The notes: generated by a model from the letters alone, not told the origin. Positions 18,716-27,561 are shown, counted from the stretch's first letter. The stretch is DNA of 64,000 bases from Bradyrhizobium diazoefficiens (GCF_016616425.1 NZ_CP067101.1:5208001-5272000), one strand, 5' to 3'. Numbers and translations: made by a program.

Positions 18716-19914
18716 GGGGCCTCCATCATCTTGTTCTGCTCGTCCACCTTCTCGAACATCGCAAGTGTCGTACTCGGCTTGCGCAGGGGTTTGGTCACGC
18801 GGATCGCGACGCGGTCGCCGACCCGGCCCATCCGCCCCTCGGTCAGCGTGACGTCGCCGCAGCGCACGGTGACGTTGGCGTCGGCGCGCATCTCCAGCGG
18901 CAGGGTGTCGCCGACCTTGAGCCGCATCAGCTGCTTGAGCGGGATGTCGGCCTCGTAGAGCACGGCATCGACGGCGATCTCGGCCTGTGCGATCTCGGTG
19001 GCGAAATGGCCTTCCCAGACCGGGTCGCGGCCGAACTTTTCGCCCATGAACATCTGGAGCAGCACGCCCCGGATCGGCTCGATGGTCGCATAAGGCAGCA
19101 GGAGTTCGATGTTGCCGCCGCGCTCTTCCATGTCGATGCGCAGGCGCACCAGGATCGCGGCATTGGCGGGACGGCTGATCGCAGCGAAACGCGGGTTGGT
19201 CTCGAGCCGGTCGATCGTGAAGGTCACCGGCGAGAGCGGCCGGAACGCCTGCTCGGCGTCGGCCAGCACCACCTCGACCAGCCGCTTGACCAGCTCGGTC
19301 TCGATCGTGGTGTAGGGCCGGCCCTCGATGCGGAGCTGGCTGGTGCCGCGGCGGCCGCCGAGCAGCACGTCGATCATCGAATAGATCAGGTTGGAATCGA
19401 CCGTCGCCATGCCGAAGTTTTCCCACTCCTCGGCCTTGAAGACGGTGAGGACGGCGGGCAGCGGGATCGAGTTCATGTAGTCGCCGAAACGCACCGAGGT
19501 GATGCGGTCGAGCGAGACTTCGACGTTGTCGGAGGTGAAATTGCGCAAGCTCGTCGTCATCAGCCGCACCAGGCGGTCGAAGACGATTTCGAGCATCGGC
19601 AGACGCTCGTAGGAGACCATCGCCGAATCGATGATCGCGCGAATGCCGGAATGGTCGTCGAGCGTGACGTCGCCGACGGTGAAGCCGAGAAGATTGTCGA
19701 TCTCCTCCTGCGACAGCACCCGCTCGCCGGAGTTCTTGCCGGTGCCGAGATCGCGGCTGCCGTCCTCGACCATGGCCGCCCATTGCAGGGCCATGGTCTC
19801 CGACAGCTCGTTCTCGGCGGCAGCCTTTGCGGCCTCCGCGGGATCCTCGGAATCGAGCGACGCCTCCCATTGGGCGGCAATCGCATCCTGGTCCATTTGC
19901 TCGTTGCCGGCCAT
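18712..19914 (-). CDS. fliM: flagellar motor switch protein FliM
   Basis: A 400-residue C-ring protein. The core begins with ERVLSQEEIDNLLGF, the conserved CheY-P-binding motif, here preceded by an acidic extension of ~50 residues. The middle domain shows YERLPMLEIVFDRLVRLMTTSLRNFTSDNVEVSLDRI, and the C-terminal SpoA domain ends with LPLEMRADANVTVRCGDVTLTEGRMGRVGDRVAIRV. It binds FliG and sets rotation sense. It is 30 bp after fliL and overlaps the DUF6468 gene. Confidence 0.97.
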   Translation of the reverse strand: MAGNEQMDQDAIAAQWEASLDSEDPAEAAKAAAENELSETMALQWAAMVEDGSRDLGTGKNSGERVLSQEEIDNLLGFTVGDVTLDDHSGIRAIIDSAMVSYERLPMLEIVFDRLVRLMTTSLRNFTSDNVEVSLDRITSVRFGDYMNSIPLPAVLTVFKAEEWENFGMATVDSNLIYSMIDVLLGGRRGTSQLRIEGRPYTTIETELVKRLVEVVLADAEQAFRPLSPVTFTIDRLETNPRFAAISRPANAAILVRLRIDMEERGGNIELLLPYATIEPIRGVLLQMFMGEKFGRDPVWEGHFATEIAQAEIAVDAVLYEADIPLKQLMRLKVGDTLPLEMRADANVTVRCGDVTLTEGRMGRVGDRVAIRVTKPLRKPSTTLAMFEKVDEQNKMMEAP

Positions 19915-19944
19915 GACGCTAGCCCGTTACCTTCCGCAGCGTCC

Positions 19945-20445
19945 TCACTGGATCACGACTTCTTTGAACAGCACGGCGCTGACCTGGATCGGAGCGACCG
20001 CCGCGTTGACGCGCTTGGTCAGCTCCTCCTTGAGGCGGAAGACGCCGGCGGAACCGTTGAGGTCGGAGGGGCGCAGTTCGCGCACATAGGTCTGGAAGAT
20101 GTCGGTGACGCGCGGCATCGTCGGCTTGATCGCCTCGATCTGCTTCTCTTCCTTCAGCTCCAGCACGATCTTCAGCCGCAGATATTGCACGCGCTCGCCC
20201 GGCGCGCCGGCGAGGTTGACCATGATGTCGGGGACGTCGACGAAGGCCGGCGGCTTCGGCGGAGGCGCGGCCTCGGCATGCTGCTCGTCATCGCCGTGAC
20301 GGAAGAAGAAGAACCAGGTCGCAGCACCGCCGCCGAGGATGGCGAGCAGGCCGATGGCCATGATGATGAGCTTCAGCTTGTTCTTCGGCGGAGCGGCTTC
20401 CGTGCCCTCGGTGGCTGCGCCGCCTTCCGCTTCATTGTCTGCCAT
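19945..20445 (-). CDS. fliL: flagellar basal body-associated protein FliL
   Basis: A 166-residue inner-membrane protein. A polar cytoplasmic start (NEAEGGAATEGTEAAPPKNK) leads to one transmembrane helix (LKLIIMAIGLLAILGGGAATWFFFF). The periplasmic domain has the FliL pattern FVDVPDIMVNLAGAPGERVQYLRLKIVLEL and the late RVNAAVAPIQVSAVLFKEVVIQ. FliL rings surround the stator and assist torque. It heads the fliL-fliM-DUF6468-motE operon. Confidence 0.94.
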   Translation of the reverse strand: MADNEAEGGAATEGTEAAPPKNKLKLIIMAIGLLAILGGGAATWFFFFRHGDDEQHAEAAPPPKPPAFVDVPDIMVNLAGAPGERVQYLRLKIVLELKEEKQIEAIKPTMPRVTDIFQTYVRELRPSDLNGSAGVFRLKEELTKRVNAAVAPIQVSAVLFKEVVIQ

Positions 20446-20825
20446 GGTTGCCGGGCCCGTTCATCTCAAAAGGATCGAAAGAGCAAAGCCTCCTGGCAGA
20501 CAGTGACGCGATACAAATGTCCCAGCGCAATGCGCTCCTCTTCACGCAAACGCTACGGTAATAATGGTTAATGGAATCTTTCGATTGGGCCTCCGCTAGG
20601 AAAAATCTGCCGGGCAGACATGGCTAACAGAACCTTTCTGCCGCCCTCCCGTGCGAGTCGAAAACCAACAAGCCGTTGAAATTGCGAATTTTTCCAGGTT
20701 GGCACGACTTTCGCTGAGAGAGGACCGAGACCCGACGGTTTGGGAGAACCTGAAGGTGTCGTTCACGGGATCGCCAAGGCGCTTGGGAGAGCGAAATGGC
20801 AGATCTCACTCAGGGGAGATTTCCG
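20446..20825. other. intergenic region between divergent fliL and flgF
   Basis: It holds a partial CtrA-type site (TTAA at 20568-20571, N7, TTTC at 20579-20582) and, near 20618-20635, a minus-strand TGTTAGCCATGTC identical to a stretch upstream of the second flagellin gene. No gene is visible in the 380 bp. Confidence 0.45.
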
Positions 20826-21587
20826 ATGCAGAACGCGCTTCTGATCGGCTTGTCACGGCAGATGACGTTGGAACGGCAGATGGATGTCATCGCCAACAAC
20901 GTCGCCAATGCCAACACCAACGGCTTCAAGGCCGACCATTCGCTGTTCGAGGAGTACCTCAACTCGAACGCGCGTGAGGACAATTTCGTCGGCGCGGACC
21001 GCCGGGTCTCCTATGTGCAGGACCGCGGCACCTTCCGCGACGTCGGCCAGGGACCGATGGAGGCGACCAACAACCCGCTCGACATGGCGATCGACGGCAA
21101 CGCCTATTTCGCGGTGCAGGCCAATGGCGGCGAACGCTACACCCGCGACGGCAAATTCTCGCTCAACAGCACCGGCCAGTTCGTCACCTCCGACGGCAAC
21201 CTGGTGCTCGGCACCGGCGGCCCGATTACCTTCCAGCCGACCGATCACGACATCAACATCGCACCCGACGGCACCATCACGGTGCTCGAGGGCACCGCCA
21301 AGACCGACTCGATCCGCGGCAAGATCCGCATGGCCTCCTTCGACGATCCGGCCAGGCTGACCAAGCTCGGCGCCAACCTCTATGCCGCCGGCTCCGCCAC
21401 CCAGCAGGCCGACGCCAGGTCGAGCGTGCGGCAGGGCTACATCGAGAAGTCGAACGTCAATGCGGTCGGCGAGATGAGCCGCATGGTCGAAGTCATGCGC
21501 AGCTACACCGCCATCGCCAATCTGCTCCAGCAGCAGAGCGACCTCCACAAATCGGCGATCGAGAAGCTCGCCGACGTTCCGGCCTGA
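20826..21587 (+). CDS. flgF: flagellar rod protein FlgF
   Basis: A 253-residue distal/proximal rod protein. The ATG at 20826 has a GGAGA box ten bases upstream. The rod motif MDVIANNVANANTNGFKADHSLFEEYL, the hook-basal body core (GPMEATNNPLDMAIDGNAYFAVQANGGERYTRDGKFSLNSTGQ) and the C-terminal NAVGEMSRMVEVMRSYTAIANLLQQQSDLH are complete. It is the first gene of the flgF-flgG-flgA-flgH operon, with 16 bp to flgG. Confidence 0.96.
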   Translation: MQNALLIGLSRQMTLERQMDVIANNVANANTNGFKADHSLFEEYLNSNAREDNFVGADRRVSYVQDRGTFRDVGQGPMEATNNPLDMAIDGNAYFAVQANGGERYTRDGKFSLNSTGQFVTSDGNLVLGTGGPITFQPTDHDINIAPDGTITVLEGTAKTDSIRGKIRMASFDDPARLTKLGANLYAAGSATQQADARSSVRQGYIEKSNVNAVGEMSRMVEVMRSYTAIANLLQQQSDLHKSAIEKLADVPA

Positions 21588-21603
21588 TTGAGGGAGAACT
21601 GAC

Positions 21604-22392
21604 ATGCAGGCGCTTCACACCGCAGCGACCGGAATGGCGGCACAGGAACTCAACGTTCAGGTGATCTCCAACAACATCGCCAACCTGCGCACCACCGGCT
21701 TCAAGAAGCAGACCGCGGCGTTCCAGGACCTGATCTACGAGCACGTCCGCCGCGTCGGCGCGCAGGCCTCGGACCAGGGCACCATCCTGCCTGTCGGCGT
21801 CGACATCGGCGGCGGCGTCAAGACCGTCGGCACGCCGCGCAGCATGACGCAGGGCACGCTGTCGCAGACCGGCAACGACCTCGACCTCGCGATGTCCGGC
21901 GAAGGCTTCTTCAAGATCCTGATGCCCGACGGCACCTACCAGTACACCCGCGACGGCACCTTCCAGATGGACAATCAGGGCCGCGTCGTCACCGCCCAGG
22001 GCAACCCGGTGCAGCCGACGATCACGATCCCGAACAATGCTTCCGGCATCAGCGTAAGCGAGCAGGGCCAGGTTTCGGTAACGCTGCCGGGCTCGTCGAC
22101 CTCCTCGATCATCGGCCAGATCGGCGTGACCCGCTTCATCAACAAGGCGGGCCTGCAGCCGGTCGGCAGCAACCAATTCACCGAGACGCCGTCATCCGGC
22201 CCGCCGCAGGACGGCACCGCGAACTCCGAGGGCTTTGGCAAGATCACGCAAGGCAGCCTGGAGCAGGCCAATGTCGACGTCGTCTCGGAGATGAGCGACC
22301 TGATCGCCGCCCAGCGCGCCTACGAGATGAACGCCAAGGTGATCAGCGCCGCCGACCAGATGATGCAATCGACCACGGCGCTGTTCCGCTGA
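21604..22392 (+). CDS. flgG: flagellar distal rod protein FlgG
   Basis: A 262-residue protein, the canonical FlgG length. The start MQALHTAATGMAAQELNVQVISNNIANLRTTGFKKQ and the end VDVVSEMSDLIAAQRAYEMNAKVISAADQMMQSTTALFR are the most conserved FlgG parts, and GNDLDLAMSGEGFFKILMPDGTYQYTRDGTFQMD lies between. It builds the distal rod that passes through the P and L rings, which the same region also encodes (flgI, flgH). Confidence 0.98.
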   Translation: MQALHTAATGMAAQELNVQVISNNIANLRTTGFKKQTAAFQDLIYEHVRRVGAQASDQGTILPVGVDIGGGVKTVGTPRSMTQGTLSQTGNDLDLAMSGEGFFKILMPDGTYQYTRDGTFQMDNQGRVVTAQGNPVQPTITIPNNASGISVSEQGQVSVTLPGSSTSSIIGQIGVTRFINKAGLQPVGSNQFTETPSSGPPQDGTANSEGFGKITQGSLEQANVDVVSEMSDLIAAQRAYEMNAKVISAADQMMQSTTALFR

Positions 22393-22396
22393 GGTG

Positions 22397-23542
22397 ATGA
22401 AGATGATCCGCGCCACCCTCGCCACGATCTCCGCCCTGCTCGCGCTGGCCATGCCGGCAGCGGCCGCCGACGACTCCATTGCCTCGCCGACGCTGCGCGC
22501 GAGCGTCTCCGTGACCGCGGACGTGGTGCGGGTCGGCGATCTCATCGACAATGCCGGCTCGGCCGCGCTGATCCCGGTCTACCGCTCGCCCGATCTCGGC
22601 ACCACCGGCGTGCTGCCGGTCGCCCAGGTCCTGAGCGTGCTCCGTGCCAAGCAGGTGATCGGTGTGATGACCGGCGACATCAAGGAGGTCCAGGTCACCC
22701 GCCTCGCCCGCACGCTCGCGAGCAAGGATCTCGAAAACGCGGTCACCGCAGCGCTCCAACGCCGCTTCGGCCTCGGGGAAGCCGCCAACATCACCGTCAC
22801 CTTCGACCGCGGCGTCGCCGATCTGCGGTTGGACGCCTCCAACACCGGTGCGCTCCAGCCGGTTGCGACCCGCTTTGACGCCCGCAGCGGCCGTTTCGAT
22901 ATCGGCTTCGAGATTGCCAACGACAACAATCCGGCGCCGACCAAGCTGCGCTTCACCGGCACCGCGATCGAAACGGTGGAAGTGGCCGTGCTGACGCGCG
23001 ACATCGACCGTGCCGATCTCTTGAAGTCCTCCGATCTCTCGCTGGAACGCCGGCCGAAGGCCGAGGTCATCGGCGAGCCCGCCTCGCGCGAGCGCAGCAT
23101 CGGCATGCAGCTGCGCCGGCCGATGCGGGCGGGCACGCCGCTCCGCGTCGCCGACATGGTCAAGCCCGATCTCGTGGTGCGCGATCAGACCGTCACCATC
23201 ATCTACGAGGTCCCCGGCCTCCATCTCACCACCCGCGGCAAGGCGCTCGAGAGCGGCGCCGAGGGCGACACCGTCAGCGCCCTCAACCCGCAATCCAAGC
23301 GCACGCTGACCGGTATCGTCACCGGCCGCGGCCAGGTGACGGTCCAGGGCGCGAGCCAGTCTGCGCCGATGCCGCCCGCGGCCGAGCAGACCTCCTCACT
23401 CAAGCGCGACGAGGCGCCCGCCCCCATCGACACCGCAGCTCTCCTCCGGAACCTGGTGCAGGCCCCCGCGTCGCCGGCCCAGATCGCACAAGCCCAGATC
23501 CCGCAAGCTCGCCTCTCGCAAGCTCCAGCCAAGTCAGAGTAA
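22397..23542 (+). CDS. flgA: P-ring assembly chaperone FlgA
   Basis: A 381-residue periplasmic protein starting 4 bp after the flgG stop. ATG codons lie at 22397 and 22403 (a GTG at 22394 also fits). Residues 5-24 are a signal peptide (RATLATISALLALAMPAAAADD). The C-terminal half carries the SAF-like FlgA domain: LTRDIDRADLLKSSDLSLERRPKAEVIGEP, GMQLRRPMRAGTPLRVADMVKP and VTIIYEVPGLHLTTRGKALESGAEGDTVSALNPQSKRTLTGIVTG. A ~70-residue Ala/Gln-rich tail follows. FlgA keeps FlgI soluble for P-ring assembly. Confidence 0.93.
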   Translation: MKMIRATLATISALLALAMPAAAADDSIASPTLRASVSVTADVVRVGDLIDNAGSAALIPVYRSPDLGTTGVLPVAQVLSVLRAKQVIGVMTGDIKEVQVTRLARTLASKDLENAVTAALQRRFGLGEAANITVTFDRGVADLRLDASNTGALQPVATRFDARSGRFDIGFEIANDNNPAPTKLRFTGTAIETVEVAVLTRDIDRADLLKSSDLSLERRPKAEVIGEPASRERSIGMQLRRPMRAGTPLRVADMVKPDLVVRDQTVTIIYEVPGLHLTTRGKALESGAEGDTVSALNPQSKRTLTGIVTGRGQVTVQGASQSAPMPPAAEQTSSLKRDEAPAPIDTAALLRNLVQAPASPAQIAQAQIPQARLSQAPAKSE

Positions 23543-23545
23543 GTC

Positions 23546-24313
23546 ATGTCCCCGTTCAGTTCGGCTTTCCGCCTTCGTCGCATCGCGATCTCTGCCCTGC
23601 TGCTTGCAACCTGCGCATTGGCGAGCGGCTGCTCCTCGATCGACCGCCTGTCGCAGATCGGCGAGCAACCGAAGCTGTCGGCGATCGACAATCCGACGAC
23701 GCAGCCGGGCTACAAGCCGGTGCAGATGCCGATGCCGAAGCCGGAAGTCGCCTCCTACAATCCGAACTCGCTCTGGCGCAACGGCAGCCGCGCCTTCTTC
23801 AAGGACCAGCGCGCCCGCCAGGTCGGCGACCTCCTGACCGTGACCGTGAACATCACCGACAAGGCCAATCTGTCCAACGAGACCCAGCGCAGCCGCACCA
23901 ACTCGGAAGATTCGGGGATCACCGACTTCATCGGCGGCAAGACACTCGGCGTGCAGGCACAGAAGGTGCTGCCCGGCCGCATCCTCACCGCAGATTCCTC
24001 CGCCTCCAGCGATGGCAAGGGCTCGGTCAATCGCACCGAAGCCTTGCAGACCAACGTCGCGGCCGTCGTCACCCAGGTGCTGCCGAACGGCAACCTCGTG
24101 GTCGAGGGCAAGCAGGAGATCCGCGTCAACTACGAGATCCGGGAGCTCGTGGTCGCCGGCATCGTCCGCCCCGAAGACATCCAGAGCGACAACACCATCG
24201 ATTCCAGCAAGATCGCGCAGGCCCGCATCGCCTATGGCGGCCGCGGCCAGATCACGGACGTGCAGCAGCCGCGCTACGGCCAGCAGGTCATGGACGTGCT
24301 GCTGCCCTTCTAA
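23546..24313 (+). CDS. flgH: flagellar L-ring lipoprotein FlgH
   Basis: A 255-residue outer-membrane lipoprotein. The signal peptide ends in a lipobox (LASGC, Cys29). The body has the FlgH pattern SLWRNGSRAFFKDQRARQVGDLLTVTVNITDKANLSNETQRSR and the C-terminal LVVEGKQEIRVNYEIRELVVAGIVRPEDIQSDNTIDSSKIAQARIAYGGRGQITDVQQPRYGQQVMDVLLPF, which ends as FlgH should. It begins 3 bp after flgA and closes the operon. Confidence 0.97.
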   Translation: MSPFSSAFRLRRIAISALLLATCALASGCSSIDRLSQIGEQPKLSAIDNPTTQPGYKPVQMPMPKPEVASYNPNSLWRNGSRAFFKDQRARQVGDLLTVTVNITDKANLSNETQRSRTNSEDSGITDFIGGKTLGVQAQKVLPGRILTADSSASSDGKGSVNRTEALQTNVAAVVTQVLPNGNLVVEGKQEIRVNYEIRELVVAGIVRPEDIQSDNTIDSSKIAQARIAYGGRGQITDVQQPRYGQQVMDVLLPF

Positions 24314-24371
24314 CCTCGCCCGAGCTCCCACATCGTGTTCGCGAACCTAGGCGCGAACGACGATGTACGAC

Positions 24372-24404
24372 GCGGCCTCCTGTAGCTCCCCTGCCGGAGG
24401 CCGC
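24372..24404 (+). terminator. probable terminator of the flgF-flgH operon
   Basis: GCGGCCTCC at 24372-24380 pairs exactly with GGAGGCCGC at 24396-24404; ATGTATTTTGG follows with a TTTT run. It is 59 bp beyond the flgH stop. Confidence 0.55.
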
Positions 24405-24442
24405 ATGTATTTTGGCTGGGATATCTGCCGAACAACATCTCC

Positions 24443-24606
24443 CTCGTGTCCCGGACAAGCCGCAGCGCGTCAGCGATGCGGCGCAGAGCCGGGACCCAGG
24501 AAGCCGCACGACATGCTGCGCGATGGGCCCCGGCTCTGCAGCGCACCGCCGACCGGACGATGCTTCGCATCGCCGGGATAGCGCTGCGCTGCGTCCGGGG
24601 CACGAG
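24443..24606. repeat. dispersed palindromic repeat (family B)
   Basis: The element begins CTCGTGTCCCGGA and ends TCCGGGGCACGAG, with internal GCGCAGAGCCGGG / CCCCGGCTCTGCAGC arms. A second copy lies at 56804-56942. It fills the gap between flgH and the convergent hydratase gene and carries no gene. Confidence 0.8.
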
Positions 24607-24618
24607 ACCGCAGCTGCC

Positions 24619-25398
24619 TCACGTGAACTCCGCCTCCACCGTCCCCAGCCCGTCCAGCTCCATCCGTACCTTGTCGCCGGCCTTCAGCCACAGCGTCTTG
24701 ACCAGGCTCCCGGTAAGCACGAGTTGCCCCGCGTGCAAGCCTTTGCCTTCGGCGGCGAGATGATTGGCGAGCCAGGCGAGCGCATTGTGGGGATGGCCGA
24801 GCACGTCGGCGCCGATGCCATGACTGACCTCCTCGCCGTTGAGGATGGCGCGGCCCTTGACCGCCTTCAGGTCCGGCACCGATGAGCGCGGAACCGACGG
24901 ACCCAGCACGCAGCCAGCGGCGAAGAAATCGTCGGCGATCAGCGTCGGCGCCCCCATCGTCTCCCACTTCACGTAGCGGTCGTCGACGATCTCGATCGCG
25001 GGATGGTAGGCCTCGACGGCCTCGCCGACCCATTCGGCCGTGAACGGCGCCTCGCCGGCCGCGAGGTCGCGCTTCAGCCGCACCGCGATCTCGCATTCGA
25101 CGCCAACGCGGACATAGTTGGAAGCGGCGAGCTTGGCGCCGCTGTCATGCACGCCCTTCTGGAACACGCCGCCGCCGCAAGGGTGGGGGATGCCAATATA
25201 GTCCTGCATCACCTGGCTGGTGCAGCCGATCTTGTAGCCGACCAGCGGTCCGACATGCGCCAGCAGCAGATCGTGCAGCGCGCGCTGGACCTGATAGCCC
25301 TCGGCCTCATCAGCGGGCGGACGTTCCAGCGCCGCGAGCGGCGCATGGTTGCGGCGCGCCAGCGCGATCGCCTTTGCGGCTGCGAGAATTTTGTCCAT
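24619..25398 (-). CDS. 2-keto-4-pentenoate hydratase / fumarylacetoacetate hydrolase family protein
   Basis: A 259-residue enzyme of the MhpD/FAH fold, usually acting in meta-cleavage of aromatic compounds by adding water to 2-hydroxy-2,4-dienoates. Family landmarks are the N-terminal EGYQVQRALHDLL, the lysine motif VGYKIGCTSQVMQDYIGIPHP, the metal-binding GVECEIAVRL (Glu pair) and YHPAIEIVDDRYVKWE, and a C-terminal GDKVRMELDGLGTVEAEFT. No other aromatic-degradation gene lies close, so the substrate is not known. It separates flagellar blocks. Confidence 0.88.
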   Translation of the reverse strand: MDKILAAAKAIALARRNHAPLAALERPPADEAEGYQVQRALHDLLLAHVGPLVGYKIGCTSQVMQDYIGIPHPCGGGVFQKGVHDSGAKLAASNYVRVGVECEIAVRLKRDLAAGEAPFTAEWVGEAVEAYHPAIEIVDDRYVKWETMGAPTLIADDFFAAGCVLGPSVPRSSVPDLKAVKGRAILNGEEVSHGIGADVLGHPHNALAWLANHLAAEGKGLHAGQLVLTGSLVKTLWLKAGDKVRMELDGLGTVEAEFT

Positions 25399-25837
25399 CG
25401 GCGCCGCCTCCCACGCTACGCGATCATGTGCGGCAGTGGAGCATCCCCGCCCCCGCCTGACAAGCGCGCCCGGCCGGGTGAATACGGTGTCTTGCCTGCG
25501 TTTAAGGAAATATTGAGCTGGTGGAGGCTCTATGGAGGCACGCGCCTCACCGGTCTCGCAAGCAGCGCAAGAGACATGATTGCAGCGATGCTTGATGCGC
25601 CTGCATCAGCGTCTCAAGACCTGAGTCGATCCCGTTGATGCGACTCGCAAAATCTCCCGCACCTGAAGTGAAGGCTGTTTCTCATCCGAACTCACGTGGG
25701 CTCGGAGGAACCGAGTCTAGCCCGTTGATCGCGATTCACTTTTCGCGATCGCGGTCGCGTGCTGACGCGCGCAGCTGTCGAGCCGCAGGCAAAATGCGGA
25801 TCGCGGCGCCGAACGGCGCCCTGTGCCCACAAACGAA
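25399..25837. other. gene-free region between the hydratase and dksA genes
   Basis: About 440 bp between the hydratase start and the dksA terminator contain only short overlapping frames without ribosome binding sites. A TTAA-N7-TTGA sequence at 25502-25516 resembles a CtrA box with one mismatch. Confidence 0.4.
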
Positions 25838-25857
25838 GAGCCGCAACTCTGCGGCTC
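25838..25857 (-). terminator. terminator of dksA
   Basis: GAGCCGCA at 25838-25845 pairs with TGCGGCTC at 25850-25857 around a four-base loop. On the minus strand the stem is followed by TTCGTTTG. It is directly downstream of the dksA stop at 25863. Confidence 0.75.
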
Positions 25858-25862
25858 GGGCT

Positions 25863-26273
25863 CTATTCGTCGCGATAGACCTTCTCGCGTTTCTCGTGGC
25901 GCTCCTGCGCTTCCACCGAGAGCGTCGCGATGGGCCGGGCTTCGAGCCGCTTCAACGAGATCGGCTCTCCGGTATCTTCGCAATAGCCGTAGGTGTTGTC
26001 CTCGATCCGCTGGAGCGCGGCGTCGATCTTGGCGATCAACTTGCGCTGGCGGTCGCGGGCGCGGAGCTCGATGGCGCGGTCGGTTTCGGACGATGCCCGA
26101 TCGGCAAGATCGGGGTGGTTGACGTTCTCCTCCTGCAAGGCTTGCAGGGTGAGCTTGGACTCTTTGAGTATCTCATCCTTCCATGCAAGGAGCTTCAGGC
26201 GGAAGTACTCCTTCTGCCGGTCGTTCATGAAAGGCTCTTTTTCGGTCGGTCGGTAGTTTTTCAACTTTTCCAA
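25863..26273 (-). CDS. dksA: DksA-type RNA polymerase-binding transcription factor
   Basis: A 136-residue protein acting with ppGpp at the RNA polymerase secondary channel. A coiled coil (residues ~28-95) carries DLADRASSETDRAIELRARDRQRKLIAKIDAALQRI, including the Asp and Ala of the coiled-coil tip (DRAS). The zinc finger is incomplete: YGYCEDTG keeps one cysteine and the second pair is replaced (ATLSVEAQ), so it is a non-classical DksA as known in other alphaproteobacteria. The TTG at 26273 keeps the conserved NYRPTEKEPFMN; an ATG at 26228 is an alternative start. Confidence 0.92.
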   Translation of the reverse strand: MEKLKNYRPTEKEPFMNDRQKEYFRLKLLAWKDEILKESKLTLQALQEENVNHPDLADRASSETDRAIELRARDRQRKLIAKIDAALQRIEDNTYGYCEDTGEPISLKRLEARPIATLSVEAQERHEKREKVYRDE

Positions 26274-26443
26274 GGGTGGCCTATCTGTCTAAGCAACGAC
26301 TCGCAAACGGAACGGGGTCCGTTGAGCGGGGCGTTATATAGCGGCGTCCTGTGACAGACAATGTTTCCCTGCCCCCGCAGTGGCCGCCCCCAAGCCCTTG
26401 CACAGGAAGGTTTATCCTGGAGGGATCGGGGGCGGCCAAAGGC

Positions 26444-27055
26444 TTAGTAGCCGATCGTGAAACGCTGCCTCACATGAGCCGGCCGTTCGATCTCGTCGGC
26501 GAGCGCGATGGCGTAGTCAGCGAAGGTGATCCAGCTCTTCCCGTTCGCATCTGCGAGAAGCCGGTCGGTCCCAAGGCGGAACTTGCCCGTGCGTTCCCCC
26601 TCGACGAACAGTGCCGACGGCGAGATGAAGGTCCAGTTCAGATCCTTTTCCTGCCGCAGCAGGTCGAGGAAGGCCGAGCCTGCCTCCGCTTCAGCCTTGT
26701 ATTGGGCCGGAAAATTGGCAGTCGTGACCAGCTTCACGCCCGGCGCAACCTCGAGGCTGCCGGCGCCGCCGACCACGAGATAACGACCAACCTTGGCGTC
26801 CTTCGCCGCGCCGATCAGCTTGCGCGCATCGCTGGCCAGGAAGTGCACGGAACTCACGGCGACGTCGTGGCCGGCCCACAGCCTGGCGAGGCCGGCCTGG
26901 TCGAGCACGTCTCCCTTGGTCGGCGTGACGTTTGGCAGGACTGCGATCTTCTCGGGGTTCCGGGCGATGGCCGTGACCGCGTGGCCGCGGCGGGACAGTT
27001 CCTTGGTGATCTCCGATCCGGCCCGGCCCGAGGCGCCGGCGACTGCGATTTTCAT
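26444..27055 (-). CDS. NmrA-like NAD(P)-dependent oxidoreductase
   Basis: A 203-residue Rossmann protein of the atypical short-chain dehydrogenase group. The cofactor motif GASGRAG is at residues 7-13 (MKIAVAGASGRAGSEITKEL), followed by AIARNPEKI at the end of strand 2, where an Arg suggests NADP preference. YLVVGGAGSLEVAPG and the late WTFISPSALFVEGERTGKFR match the NAD(P)H-binding YwnB/NmrA-like family. It is divergent from an HxlR regulator, a common pair in which the regulator senses reactive electrophiles. The substrate is unknown. Confidence 0.85.
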   Translation of the reverse strand: MKIAVAGASGRAGSEITKELSRRGHAVTAIARNPEKIAVLPNVTPTKGDVLDQAGLARLWAGHDVAVSSVHFLASDARKLIGAAKDAKVGRYLVVGGAGSLEVAPGVKLVTTANFPAQYKAEAEAGSAFLDLLRQEKDLNWTFISPSALFVEGERTGKFRLGTDRLLADANGKSWITFADYAIALADEIERPAHVRQRFTIGY

Positions 27056-27079
27056 GGAAGGCTCCTTTGCTGCTATAGT

Positions 27080-27100
27080 AACTAGTGGAGACTAGATATA
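27080..27100. promoter_or_regulatory. candidate HxlR operator between the divergent pair
   Basis: TAACTAG-TGGAGA-CTAGATA forms an imperfect inverted repeat in the ~110-bp region between the two divergent starts, with A/T-rich flanks. HxlR proteins bind such short inverted repeats; binding here is inferred. Confidence 0.4.
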
Positions 27101-27189
27101 CGAAAGAATGCTGGTGTTAAAAGAGCACTTCGTGTTTACCTGATTACGCTGGCGTAACCGGCAACCGGATGGATCGCGAGGACCCGACG

Positions 27190-27561
27190 ATGAAGCCCGA
27201 TGTCTATGCAGCGAATTGCCCGACCCGCCAAATCCTCGATCGCATCGGCGACAAATGGGCGGTGCTGATCCTGCTGCTGCTGCGCGAGGAGCCGATGCGC
27301 TTCAATCGGTTGCGCCGCACGATCGAAGGCATTTCGCAGAAGATGCTGAGCCAGGTTCTCAAATCGCTCGAACGCGACGGCCTGGTCAGGCGCCATGCCA
27401 TCGCGACGGTGCCTGTCACGGTGGAGTATTCGATCACGCAGCTCGGGCTAACGCTCGCCGGCGCGGTCGATCCCCTGCGCGATTGGGCCGAGCAGAATCT
27501 GAAAGACGTTCTTGCCGCCCAGCGCCGCTACGACGCGCAGCAGAAGGAGGAAGCGGCGTAG
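27190..27561 (+). CDS. HxlR-family transcriptional regulator
   Basis: A 123-residue winged-helix regulator starting at MKPDVYAANC (27190). An early Cys (AANCPTR, residue 9) lies where redox-sensing HxlR members such as YodB have their reactive cysteine. GDKWAVLILLLLREEPMRFNRLRRTIEGISQKMLSQVLKSLERDGLVRR is the typical HxlR helix-turn-helix, and VEYSITQLGLTL is the wing. It probably controls the divergent oxidoreductase gene and itself. Confidence 0.9.
   Translation: MKPDVYAANCPTRQILDRIGDKWAVLILLLLREEPMRFNRLRRTIEGISQKMLSQVLKSLERDGLVRRHAIATVPVTVEYSITQLGLTLAGAVDPLRDWAEQNLKDVLAAQRRYDAQQKEEAA

Noticed and set aside
25502..25516. TTAA-N7-TTGA as a CtrA site between the hydratase and dksA genes
   Set aside because: One mismatch, far from both starts and outside the flagellar units; expected by chance at this level.
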